This document shows, one piece after another, positions 32,446 through 43,900 of a DNA stretch of 64,000 nucleotides. The notes under the pieces were generated by a model. It was not told the origin of the DNA and did no database searches. It saw only the letters and a program-made list of their open reading frames with translations. The position numbers and the translations under genes were made by a program. Origin of the DNA: Macrostomum hystrix (Eukaryota > Platyhelminthes > Macrostomidae); the NCBI GenBank assembly GCA_950097015.1, contig CATNEN010000038.1:8070001-8134000 (forward strand), given 5' to 3'. Position 1 is the stretch's first letter. The number at the start of each line of letters is the position of its first letter.

Positions 32446-32934
32446 TTGGGAGACTTTTTCATCTGCTGAGAGTTTTGCATGCAAGAGGGGATATTTTTTG
32501 GCCTCGCGTGGGTGGAGGCAATATAGCTAGTTAAAGCTATAAGTCGAACATGAGCCTAATTTATTGCCTTTAATATTTTTCCTTGAGCATAAGAAAATGT
32601 GCACACCAATAAACTGAGTGATTGTTATGTAAAAGAATTAATATCAATTTACTCATTCCATTCGTCAGTTTTGTTGCCAATTCGGATCAGTTTGAGAAGA
32701 GCAAAAATTAGGCTAAACACATTTTGAAAGGCTGAAAAAAGTTTGACAGAAATGACAAATTATGAAGAATAAAATATTCAATGAAAAGAGAGGAGCAAAA
32801 ACAAAAATTACAATCAAACCTTGGTTTGCTTAAAGAGGAACAAAGTAAAGCAAGCGCGTAAAAAATGATGAAAATCGTAACAAAAGTTGACAGTCTGAAG
32901 GTCAATTAAAGCATTAAAAAATCAAAACCTAAAA
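32446..32934. other. Spacer, no gene seen
   Basis: AT-rich, with a 65-codon minus-strand frame that is not convincing. Confidence 0.4.
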
Positions 32935-33490
32935 TCGTCCCAAATCCCCATTCAGAATCATCCCGAATCCCCATTCAGAATCTTCCCAAATCCACTTTCA
33001 GAATGATCCCAAATCCCCATTCAGAATAATCCCAAATCCCCATTCAGAATCATACCGAATCCCCATTTAGAATCTTCCCAAATCCACTTTTAGAATTTTC
33101 CCAAATCGACTTTTAGAATCTTCCCAAATCCCATTTCAGAATCATCCCTAATCCCCATTCAGAATCATCCCGAATTCCCATTCAGAATCTTCCCAAATCC
33201 CATTTCAGAATCATCCCAAATCCCCATTCAGAATAATCCCAAATCCCCATTCAGAATCTTCCTAAATCCACTTTTAGAATCTTCCCAAATACACTTTTAG
33301 AATCTTCCCAAATCCACTTTTAGAATCTTCGCAATTCCCATTACTGAATCTTCCTAAATCCACATTCAGAATCATCCCAAATGCCCTTTCAGAATAATCC
33401 CAAATCCCTATTCAGAATAATCCCAAATTCTCATTCAAAATCTTTCCAAATCCCCTTTTAGAATGGTTCAAATCCCCTTTAGGAATCCTC
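32935..33490. repeat. 23-bp tandem array, degenerate
   Basis: About 24 copies built on cccaaatccccattcagaat followed by cat, ctt or aat. It is more diverged than most arrays here and therefore probably older. Confidence 0.88.
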
Positions 33491-34027
33491 GAGCCTCTCA
33501 GAATCGACGGAGTTTCAGTTGCCAATATACGTCAATATTCCCGGATTCGAAGCAAATATAACAGTGATAAAAGTTCTGAAGTTGTTGAGTACGAAATGCT
33601 GCATAATTAACATGAAATTCATTGAAATCAAATCAATTTACTAAATGATTTCAATATCAACTTCTGCCATAAAAATTACACTTCAACACAAAACATCAAA
33701 AGCTAAAAATGATTGCACACAGGGTTTTCGTAAAAAATTATCGACAAAAATCACATCAACAAATCAGAATTTGTTTAACACGATCTATTCTGCTTTGTGT
33801 TTCTCAACCGGAATTGCACAATGTAAAATATTAATTTTCTATACAGCTAAGCTACGTTGATAAAAAATTGACTACTGACAAAGCAGAGAACTTGATTGGA
33901 AATTGAGCGCCTGTCATATTGCTATAGCAACGGAAGAAATTTTTCATTAGATAAGGCCACAACTTTTGCTTTCGTTTGGGTATTTTAATTTAATTTGATT
34001 TAAATTAAGATGGAGAGGAAGTCATAA
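33491..34027. other. AT-rich spacer, no gene seen
   Basis: No recognisable coding sequence. A 71-codon plus-strand frame (33645-33860) has AT-driven composition and no similarity. Confidence 0.4.
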
Positions 34028-34125
34028 GGGAGTGACGTAATTCTGGAAGTGATGTCATTATGGAAGTGACGTCATCGGGAATCGAAGTCATTTGGAAGTG
34101 ACGTCCTTGCGAAGAGACGTCATTG
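34028..34125. promoter_or_regulatory. Cluster of CRE-like sites (TGACGTCA family)
   Basis: Five variants of the palindrome TGACGTCA in about 95 bp: tgacgtaa 34033, tgatgtca 34050, a perfect tgacgtca 34067, tgacgtcc 34099 and gacgtcatt near 34115. They sit in degenerate 16-18-bp repeats of ggaagtgacgtcat. CREB/ATF proteins bind this motif in animals. Regulatory use here is inference, and a degenerate minisatellite would give the same picture. Confidence 0.4.
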
Positions 34126-34240
34126 GAAGCGTTGTTTGGGTTTAAAAGCTCGTAGGAAAGTATCTGATTTAATGAAGGACGCAGAAACCATTGTTATTGG
34201 CCTATTCTAAGAAAGCGGACACCGACCTCGTTGCCGAGTG

Positions 34241-37200
34241 TCAAAGCAGCAGTCCCCACAACAGTCCCAGCACGCCCAGAATTAGGCAAGCCACCCTGTA
34301 CGCCAGGTAGAGGTGCCCAGCTGAGATGGCATAGCACAGGCAGATGTCGGGCCAGTTAAACTGCACCGGGCAGTGCCTGGTGGTGGAGAATTCTCCTGTT
34401 CGATAGAACTCATCCAGCTGGCTGTTCTTCTCCTGCCAGCGGCTGTATAGCCAGGCTAGCAGTTTGTCCGAGCTGCCCAGGGGAACAGCGTCCTTGGAGA
34501 CGCTGTAGACCTTCTGGTTGACGTGCACTGTGCTGGGCTGGCCCCAGCCTAGAATGATGTCGTCTAGGCCGTGCGGTTGGTTGTTCGAGTACCCCAAGGT
34601 CATGTCGATGATGTAGTCGAGGCCTGAAATATTCCGGTAATTTTTCAACATGGGTTGGATTGGGTTGCATTGAGCTGAAGCACAGAAGAACTGACTTGGT
34701 TCTGGCGGCAGCGGCTCCTGAAGAACTAACAAGAGAGGCTATTGAAGAACTGACGAGAGCTATTGAAGAACTGACGAGAGCTATTGAAGAACTGACGAGA
34801 GCTATTGAAGAACTGACGAGAGCTATTGAAGAACTGACGAAAGCTATTGAAGAACTGACGAGAGCTATTGAAGAACTGACGAGAGCTATTGAAGAACTGA
34901 CGAGAGCTATTGAAGAACTGACGAGAGCTATTGAAGAACTGACGAGAGCTATTGAAGAACTGACGAGAGCTATTGAAGAACTGACGAGAGCTATTGAAGA
35001 ACTGATGAGAACTCGGCTCTTCTTGAAGAACTGATGAGAACTGGGCTCTTCTTGAAGAACTGATGAGAGCTAGGCTCTTCTTGAAGAACTGATGAGAACT
35101 GGGCTCTTCTTGAAGAACTGATGAGAGCTGGGCTCTTCTTGAAGAACTGATGAGAGCTAGGCTCTTCTTGAAGAACTGATGAGAGCTAGGCTCTTCTTGA
35201 AGAACTGATGAGAGCTAGGCTCTTCTTGAAGAACTGATGAGAGCTGGGCTCTTCTTGAAGAACTGATGAGAGCTGGGCTCTTCTTGAAGAACTGACGAGA
35301 GCTATTGAAGAACTGATGAGAGCTAGGCTCTTCTTGAAGAACTGATGAGAACTGGGCTCTTCTTGAAGAACTGATGAGAGCTAGGCTCTTCTTGAAGAAC
35401 TGATGAGAGCTATTGAAGAACTGATGAGAGCTAGGCTCTTCTTGAAGAACTGATGAGAACTGGGCTCTTCTTGAAGAACTGATGAGAGCTGGGCTCTTCT
35501 TGAAGAACTGATGAGAGCTAGGCTCTTCTTGAAGAACTGATGAGAGCTAGGCTCTTCTTGAAGAACTGATGAGAGCTAGGCTCTTCTTGAAGAACTGATG
35601 AGAACTGGGCTCTTCTTGAAGAACTGATGAGAGCTAGGCTCTTCTTGAAGAACTGATGAGAGCTAGGCTCTTCTTGAAGAACTGATGAGAGCTAGGCTCT
35701 TCTTGAAGAACTGATGAGAGCTAGGCTCTTCTTGAAGAACTGATGAGAGCTAGGCTCTTCTTGAAGAACTGATGAGAGCTAGGCTCTTCTTGAAGAACTG
35801 ATGAGAGCTAGGCTCTTCTTGAAGAACTGATGAGAGCTAGGCTCTTCTTGAAGAACTGATGAGAGCTAGGCTCTTCTTGAAGAACTGATGAGAGCTAGGC
35901 TCTTCTTGAAGAACTGATGAGAACTGGGCTCTTCTTGAAGAACTGATGAGAGCTAGGCTCTTCTTGAAGAACTGACGAGAGCTAGGCTCTTCTTGAAGAA
36001 CTGATGAGAGCTAGGCTCTTCTTGAAGAACTGATGAGAGCTAGGCTCTTCTTGAAGAACTGATGAGAGCTAGGCTCTTCTTGAAGAACTGATGAGAGCTA
36101 GGCTCTTCTTGAAGAACTGATGAGAGCTAGGCTCTTCTTGAAGAACTGATGAGAGCTAGGCTCTTCTTGAAGAACTGATGAGAGCTAGGCTCTTCTTGAA
36201 GAACTGATGAGAGCTAGGCTCTTCTTGAAGAACTGACGAGAGCTAGGCTCTTCTTGAAGAACTGATGAGAGCTAGGCTCTTCTTGAAGAACTGATGAGAG
36301 CTAGGCTCTTCTTGAAGAACTGACGAGAGCTATTGAAGAACTGATGAGAGCTAGGCTCTTCTTGAAGAACTGACGAGAGCTAGGCTCTTCTTGAAGAACT
36401 GATGAGAGCTGGGCTCTTCTTGAAGAACTGACGAGAGCTAGGCTCTTCTTGAAGAACTGACGAGAGCTAGGCTCTTCTTGAAGAACTGACGAGAGCTAGG
36501 CTCTTCTTGAAGAACTGACGAGAGCTAGGCTCTTCTTGAAGAACTGATGAGAGCTAGGCTCTTCTTGAAGAACTGACGAGAGCTAGGCTCTTCTTGAAGA
36601 ACTGACGAGAGCTAGGCTCTTCTTGAAGAACTGATGAGAGCTAGGCTCTTCTTGAAGAACTGACGAGAGCTAGGCTCTTCTTGAAGAACTGATGAGAGCT
36701 AGGCTCTTCTTGAAGAACTGATGAGAGCTGGGCTCTTCTTGAAGAACTGATGAGAACTGGGCTCTTCTTGAAGAACTGATGAGAGCTGGGCTCTTCTTGA
36801 AGAACTGATGAGAGCTAGGCTCTTCTTGAAGAACTGATGAGAGCTAGGCTCTTCTTGAAGAACTGATGAGAGCTAGGCTCTTCTTGAAGAACTGACGAGA
36901 GCTGGGCTCCCGATCCAGAAAATCTGAAAGAGAAGTCCTGAACGGCAAACAGGCAGTGCAGCTCACCTCCCCCAGTCTCAGCAGCGGCCGTCTGCAATGC
37001 CTCTGCGAAGGCGTACGCGGCGCCAGCCCTGGGGTAGGTGACGTGCTGCAGCGGCGGCAGGCCCTGCTTCTCGGCGAAGCGGTTGCTGGCCGCGATGCGT
37101 TTGTAGTGAAAGCCGCCCTCTGGGAAGATCACGCACCACCGCCTTGGCAGCTGCAGGTAGGTCTCCGCTACGCTGCGAGAAAACTGCGCCAGGGTGCCCT

Positions 37201-37967
37201 GCCGGGTCTCTTTGCCCTGCCTGATGAAATGGTCCCTGTGCACCTGGCAAAGTCACAAAGCCATGAAGTCATGAAGTCGATGAGAAAGTCAGGGCAGATG
37301 TACACACCTGTGTGAGCGTTTGCCTGCGTACAGTATCTGTGTTGCATGAGTGCTCATTGCTCAGTGCATGAGTGTTGGTTAAAAATAATTCAGAGTGGTG
37401 AAAAAAATCTGCCCTTAAAAAGTTAGGAGATTTCGGATTTGTTAAAGAGTGTCTTTCGACTCGAAATTTTGTATTTGTGTCGTCCGACGCTTTGAAAATT
37501 GGAGTTTGTGAAACTGGTACATTCCAGCTAGGTAAGCCATTTACCTGAGACACCCAGCCGAATGGTGTCCACTTAAACAGCACATCCATGACCCACCAGA
37601 GACTGGCGATGGGGCTGGGCTGACTGCTCATCCACACATAGAACAGGGTCGGCACATCGGCCGTTGAAATATGATTGCAGATCACCAGGGTGCGGGCGGC
37701 GTAGACGGCCTGGGGTATGGCGTCACCATGGAGACAGACCCGATAGCCGGCCGTGTGAATCCAGGTGGCGACGTGGCCGAAGATCCTGTTGAACATGAAG
37801 CCCTCGATGCTCCAGTACAGGTCCGAGCGGTTGAACAGCCAGCAGAGCAGCGGTTTGAGTAGCAGGAGAAACACGCAGTGACAGGATGTGCTCAGGAGAA
37901 TGTCTATGGTAATCACAGCGCATCTGATGCCCCAACCAATGCGACTGAGGACTGACGATTGAGTCAT
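34241..37967 (-). CDS. Lysophospholipid acyltransferase, LCLAT1/AGPAT-like (3 exons)
   Basis: Exons are 37967-37545, 37243-36967 and 34623-34241, phases 0 and 1, 360 aa. The family transfers acyl groups from acyl-CoA to lysophospholipids in the ER or outer mitochondrial membranes. Residues 18-45 form an N-terminal membrane segment. The HX4D catalytic motif is NHISTAD with H99 and D104. The second block is FPEGG at 181-185, and the downstream NRFAEKQGLPPLQHV matches the SNAFAEKNGL region of LCLAT1. Exon 3 supplies the YIIDMTLGYS stretch and a hydrophobic C-terminal pair of segments. Length is close to AGPAT5 and LCLAT1. Intron 2 is 2.3 kb of tandem repeat, and intron 1 has a SINE fragment. I cannot separate LCLAT1 from AGPAT3/4/5 by eye. 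Confidence 0.88.
34735..36905. repeat. Compound 21-bp/29-bp array in acyltransferase intron 2
   Basis: The left part (34735-34990) is about 12 copies of a 21-bp unit with core gaagaactgacgagagctat. The rest is about 65 copies of a 29-bp unit that keeps the gaagaactgatgagagct core but carries a longer ggctcttctt extension. Occasional 21-bp units recur inside the 29-bp part (35300, 35410, 36330). The two types are clearly derived from one another. Confidence 0.93.
37265..37345 (+). mobile_element. SINE fragment in acyltransferase intron 1
   Basis: Shares tcagggcagatgtacacac and gcctgcgtacagtat with the copy at 23.2 kb. Truncated on both sides. Confidence 0.55.
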
Positions 37968-38149
37968 GAATGCGGTTTCTGACTAGGTGGTGTGGCAGAT
38001 GTATTGCACCGGGGGTCAGCTGGGGCTCCGATCGCGAAACTGAAATTTTCATTGTTGCGAAAATGTGCTCATTAAACTGTGAATGACGCATTGCTCATAG
38101 AAGGACTCCTGCACGTTTCATTTTTGTACAGTGGATGACACGTGTCTAC

Positions 38150-39110
38150 AGAATGACAGTTGCCCATAGAATGACACCTCATCATAAAATGCCACCTGAC
38201 CATAGAATGACACCTGACCATAGAATGACACTTGATCATAGAATGACGCCTGACCATAGAATGACAGTTGCCCATAGAATGACACCTCATCATAAAATGC
38301 CACCTGACCATAGAATGACACCTGACCATAGAATGACACTTGATCATAGAATGACGCCTGACCATAGAATGACACCTGATCATAGAATGACACCTGATCA
38401 TAGAATGACACCTGATCATAGAATGACACCTGATCATAGAATGACACCTGACCATAGAATGACACCTGATCATAGAATGACACCTGATCATAGAATGACA
38501 CCTGACCATAGAATGACACTTGATCATAGAATGACGCCTGACCATAGAATGACACCTGACCATAGAATGACACCTGATCATAGAATGACACCTGATCATA
38601 GAATGACACCTGATCATAGAATGACACCTGATCATAGAATGACACCTGATCATAGAATGACACCTGACCATAGAATGACACCTGATCATAGAATGACACC
38701 TGACCATAGAATGACACCTGATCATAGAATGACACCTGATCATAGAATGACACCTGACCATAGAATGACACCTGATCATAGAATGACACCTGATCATAGA
38801 ATGACACCTGATCATAGAATGACACCTGATCATAGAATGACACCTGATCATAGAATGACACCTGATCATAGAATGACACCTGATCATAGAATGACACCTG
38901 ATCATAGAATGACACCTGATCATAGAATGACACCTGATCATAGAATGACACCTGATCATAGAATGACACCTGATCATAGAATGACACCTGATCATAGAAT
39001 GACACCTGATCATAGAATGACACCGGACCATAGAATGACACCTGATCATAGAATGACACCTGATCATAGAATGACACCTGATCATAGAATGACACCTGAT
39101 CATAGCTCCT
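38150..39110. repeat. 18-bp tandem array
   Basis: About 53 copies of tgatcatagaatgacacc, with ccatagaatgac, cttgatc and cgcctgacc variants at the left and near-perfect copies at the right. Eighteen is a multiple of three, so three unrelated six-residue repeat ORFs over 330 codons long cover the same DNA on both strands. That is the expected artefact. Confidence 0.94.
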
Positions 39111-39214
39111 GCATAAAAAATGACAACTGCTCATAAACAGCATGTACAGTGAAACTCATAGTCAACTCAACTCAACACAAGATGTACTGCCAAAGCATTC
39201 GAAGGCCTGTCCTC

Positions 39215-39295
39215 AGCAGTTCAGTCCATAGACTGGCTGGGGAACACCACCACACCCACCCGGATTGTCACCTGCAGCTAACGCAGGTATTTGGA
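39215..39295 (-). mobile_element. Partial SINE copy
   Basis: cagttcagtccatagactgg, followed by a ccacacccacc stretch and gcagctaacgcaggta, corresponds in order to the 3' portion of the SINEs at 45.2 and 56.6 kb. The tRNA-like head is missing. Confidence 0.6.
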
Positions 39296-39452
39296 AGCGT
39301 AAAAAAGTGTTGAATATTTAGAAAAAGACACACATTGTATATTACACTGAATGCCATAAAGGAACTGCTAACGCTAACGCTCAATTTTTGTACCATTTAA
39401 GATTGTAACTAATTCACGCATGAAACATTATAAAAGTACATTTCAGCTGAAG

Positions 39453-40487
39453 TCAACGCAGTTTAACCATCGCCTTGCACAGTACGGTCTCCGGGACACA
39501 GTCCAGCTGGTGACACAGCGCCGGCCACAGGACGCAGTCAACCGGAGCGCCGGGCAGCTCTGGCCCGATGATTGTCCGATGCAGGCGCGGATCGAATTTC
39601 AAGGACTCGGCGCCGATGAGCACAGCGGGCCCAGCGCCTGAGCAGCCGCAGACGGCTCGCCAGCTCCAGGAGGCGGCGGCGCTGAGAAAGCCGCGAGTCG
39701 ACACGCTCAGCGCCTCGTTCGCCGGCTGGCCGTCGGCCAGGAATCGTGACACGGCCTTCTCAGACACCAGGCTGCGCCAGGTGACACTGGCGGAGACCTC
39801 CTGGGAAGTTGCGCGGAGCAGGCGCTGAATCTCACGCCGAGTTGAATCTCTGACACGAGACACGCCGCAGCCAAGCAGCTCGCTAGTCAGGGAGTGCAAT
39901 TTAGTCTGCCACATCGCGACAGACGCTTGCAGCATCTCGGCAAGGATTTTGTGGGCAGAGGTGTATAGCTCCTCCGCATGGTAACCGGTTAGCAACAGCA
40001 GCTCGGGGACTGTTTCAGCCATGAAGGAGCTGCACAGCAGGCGATAATCCGCCACTATCTGGTCCAAGTCGCCAGTCTTCGCTGCCATCGGCCTGGCCTG
40101 CTGAGCCCGGAGCCGGTCGATGGCACCCAGCTGGTCCAGCTGGTCGCACACGGATTCGAACAGCAGGAACTGGACGCGCTCGTCCAGACAGTCGAAGTCG
40201 AGCTGCTTCAGCAGGCAGTACTTTGGCCGCTTGGCGCACAGCTGGTCGATCACCAGTCGAGTGTCCGCGTGGATTGTCGATCGGGGCGCTGACACGGCAG
40301 AGAAAGGCCGAGGACCCGCAGCCGTCGCCTGCCGCTCAATCATTGTGCTCCGCTCAGCCGCACGTGGGTGGCATCGCTTCGGTCGCAGAACAACTTCAAC
40401 GGTTTTGTCCTCGACTCGATGGCAAGGTTCAACAGTTGTCATGCTGGCGGCGGGTTTCATGACTGACTTTGACGACCTGTTGCCCAT
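39453..40487 (-). CDS. Protein with Mieap-like C-terminal domain, single exon
   Basis: Uninterrupted 344-aa frame from ATG 40487. It begins MGNRSSKS, fitting an N-myristoylation signal. Residues from about 85 onward are predicted helical, including IVADYRLLCSSFMAETV. The C-terminus has FDPRLHRTIIGPELPG followed by VDCVLWPALCHQ and VLCKAMV. This resembles the end of the Mieap (SPATA18) domain, which typically ends with a WPAL...GGPLL.KG block. Mieap proteins act in mitochondrial quality control in vertebrates, and divergent members are numerous in invertebrates. The match is by eye and partial, so the function is uncertain. GC-rich coding composition and the clean ends argue for a real gene. 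Confidence 0.6.
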   Translation of the reverse strand: MGNRSSKSVMKPAASMTTVEPCHRVEDKTVEVVLRPKRCHPRAAERSTMIERQATAAGPRPFSAVSAPRSTIHADTRLVIDQLCAKRPKYCLLKQLDFDCLDERVQFLLFESVCDQLDQLGAIDRLRAQQARPMAAKTGDLDQIVADYRLLCSSFMAETVPELLLLTGYHAEELYTSAHKILAEMLQASVAMWQTKLHSLTSELLGCGVSRVRDSTRREIQRLLRATSQEVSASVTWRSLVSEKAVSRFLADGQPANEALSVSTRGFLSAAASWSWRAVCGCSGAGPAVLIGAESLKFDPRLHRTIIGPELPGAPVDCVLWPALCHQLDCVPETVLCKAMVKLR

Positions 40488-40924
40488 TTCCCTAGTCCCT
40501 TACACGGTGAGCAATTATTCCATTAATGAAGAAATTTGAGCAGTTTATAAACACCTGCCGCACTGCCCTCAGATAGGCTGACTGACCCGGCCTTGGCTTA
40601 TCAGGACTCACTCTCTCACACCTACAAATCAGGCCCTTGCCATAAACGCCTACGATTGCTAAAATTTCACTCGCTTACAGTCACAGGAATTTCTGGCAGT
40701 AAAGCAAATATCTTACAACAAAAATAAATTAAATATTTGCGCTGCGAAATTATAGATATTTGCGCCTGAGCGCATCAGAAACGTTTCTTCAAGGTACAGG
40801 TCTAGTTCTTGTGACACAGTTTTGCGCACTGCGTCATGGTGTACAGACAGGGCCGGAAACTATACTATGCACTCAATCATCAAGCACCTTAGTGCGCACT
40901 TTGATACGTCAACTTAACGACGGT
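40488..40924. other. Upstream flank of the Mieap-like gene
   Basis: No gene seen. Likely holds the promoter of the Mieap-like gene, but no TATA element stands out at a suitable distance. Confidence 0.35.
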
Positions 40925-43900
40925 TGATCTAGGATAGTCAGGTGATCTAGAGAAGACAAGTGGTCAAGAAAAGACAGGTGATCTTGAGACGACAGGTGAT
41001 CTAGAGAAGACAGGTGATCTCGAGAAGAAAGGTAATCTAGAGACGACAGGTAATCTAGAGACGACAGGTAATCTAAAGAAGACAGGTGATCTAGAGAAGA
41101 CAGGTGATTTAGAGAAGACAGGTGATCTTGAGAAGAAAGGTAATCTAGAGACGACAGGTAATCTAGAGACGACAGGTAATCTAAAGAAGACAGGTGATCT
41201 AGAGAAGACAGGTGATCTAGAGAAGACAGGTGATCTAGAGACGACAGGTAATCTAGAGACGACAGGTAATCTAAAGAAGACAGGTAATCTAGAGAAGACA
41301 GGTGATCTTGAGAAGAAAGGTAATCTAGAGACGACAGGTAATCTAGAGACGACAGGTAATCTAAAGAAGACAGGTGATCTAGAGAAGACAGGTGATCTAG
41401 AGAAGACAGGTGATCTAGAGAAGACAGGTGATCTTGAGAAGAAAGGTGATCTAGCGAAGATAGGTGATCCAGAGAAGACAGGTAATCTAAAGAAGACAGG
41501 TGATCTAGAGAAGACAGGTGATCTAGAGAAGACAGGTGATGTAGCGAAGATAGGTGATCCAGAGAAGACAGGTAATCTAAACAAGACAGGTGATCTAGAG
41601 AAGACAGGTGATCTAGAGAAGACAGGTGATCTAGAGAAGACAGGTGATCTAGAGAAGACAGGTGATCTAGAGAAGACAGGTGATCTAGAGAAGACAGGTG
41701 ATCTAGAGAAGAAAGGTGATCTAGAGAAGACAGGTGATCTAGAGAAGACAGGTGATCTAGCGAAGATAGGTGATCCAGAGAAGACAGGTAATCTAAAGAA
41801 GACAGGTGATCTAGAGAAGACAGGTGATCTAGAGAAGACAGGTGATCTAGCGAAGATAGGTGATCCAGAGAAGACAGGTAATCTAAACAAGACAGGTGAT
41901 CTAGAGAAGACAGGTGATCTAGAGAAGACAGGTGATCCAGAGAAGACAGGTAATCTAAAGAAGACAGGTGATCTAGAGAAGACAGGTGATCTAAAGAAGA
42001 CAGGTGATCTAGAGAAGACAGGTGATCTAGCGAAGATAGGTGATCCAGAGAAGACAGGTAATCTAAAGAAGACAGGTGATCTAGAGAAGACAGGTGATCT
42101 AGAGAAGACAGGTGATCTAGCGAAGATAGGTGATCCAGAGAAGACAGGTAATCTAAACAAGACAGGTGATCTAGAGAAGACAGGTGATCTAGAGAAGACA
42201 GGTGATCTAGAGAAGACAGGTGATCTAGAGAAGACAGGTGATCTAGAGAAGACAGGTGATCTAGAGAAGAAAGGTGATCTAGAGAAGACAGGTGATCTAG
42301 AGAAGACAGGTGATCTTGAGAAGAAAGGTGATCTAGCGAAGATAGGTGATCCAGAGAAGACAGGTAATCTAAAGAAGACAGGTGATCTAGAGAAGACAGG
42401 TGATCTAGAGAAGACATGTGATCTAGCGAAGATAGGTGATCCAGAGAAGACAGGTAATCTAAACAAGACAGGTGATCTAGAGAAGACAGGTGATCTAGAG
42501 AAGACAGGTGATCTAGAGAAGACAGGTGATCTAGAGAAGACAGGTGATCTAGAGAAGACAGGTGATCTAGAGAAGAAAGGTGATCTAGAGAAGACAGGTG
42601 ATCTAGAGAAGACAGGTGATCTAGCGAAGATAGGTGATCCAGAGAAGACAGGTAATCTAAAGAAGACAGGTGATCTAGAGAAGACAGGTGATCTAGAGAA
42701 GACAGGTGATCTAGCGAAGATAGGTGATCCAGAGAAGACAGGTAATCTAAACAAGACAGGTGATCTAGAGAAGACAGGTGATCTAGAGAAGACAGGTGAT
42801 CCAGAGAAGACAGGTAATCTAAAGAAGACAGGTGATCTAGAGAAGACAGGTGATCTAAAGAAGACAGGTGATCTAGAGAAGACAGGTGATCTAGAGAAGA
42901 CAGGTGATCTAGCGAAGATAGGTGATCCAGAGAAGACAGGTAATCTAAACAAGACAGGTGATCTAGAGAAGACAGGTGATCTAGAGAAGACAGGTGATCT
43001 AGAGAAGACATGTGATCTAGAGAAGACAGGTGATCTAGAGAAGACAGGTGATCTAGAGAAGAAAGGTGATCTAGAGAAGACAGGTGATCTAGAGAAGACA
43101 GGTGATCTAGCGAAGATAGGTGATCCAGAGAAGACAGGTAATCTAAACAAGACAGGTGATCTAGAGAAGACAGGTGATCTAGAGAAGACAGGTGATCTAG
43201 AGAAGAAAGGTAATCTAGAGACGACAGGTAATCTATAGACGACAGGTAATCTAAAGAAGACAGGTGATCTAGAGAAGACAGGTGATTTAGACAAGACAAG
43301 TGATCTTGAGAAGAAAGGTAATCTAGAGACGACAGGTAATCTAGAGACGACAGGTAATCTAAAGAAGACAGGTGATCTAGAGAAGACAGGTGATTTAGAG
43401 AAGACAGGTGATCTAGAGAAGACAGGTGATCTAGAGACGACAGGTAATCTAGAGACGACAGGTAATCTAAAGAAGACAGGTAATCTAGAGAAGACAGGTG
43501 ATCTTGAGAAGAAAGGTAATCTAGAGACGACAGGTAATCTAGAGACGACAGGTAATCTAAAGAAGACAGGTGATCTAGAGAAGACAGGTGATCTAAAGAA
43601 GACAGGTGATCTAGAGAAGACAGGTGATCTTGAGAAGAAAGGTGATCTAGCGAAGATAGGTGATCCAGAGAAGACAGGTAATCTAAAGAAGACAGGTGAT
43701 CTAGAGAAGACAGGTGATCTAGAGAAGACAGGTGATCTAGCGAAGATAGGTGATCCAGAGAAGACAGGTAATCTAAACAAGACAGGTGATCTAGAGAAGA
43801 CAGGTGATCTAGAGAAGACAGGTGATCTAGAGAAGACAGGTGATCTAGAGAAGACAGGTGATCTAGAGAAGACAGGTGATCTAGAGAAGAAAGGTGATCT

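Noticed and set aside
36815-36966. Extension of acyltransferase exon 2 beyond 36967 (LHCLFAVQDFSF)
   Set aside because: A strong donor gag/gtgagc is in the right phase for exon 3, and the extension runs into the tandem array.
38072-39143. Three overlapping repeat ORFs of about 330-340 codons
   Set aside because: Same artefact of an 18-bp period, on both strands at once.
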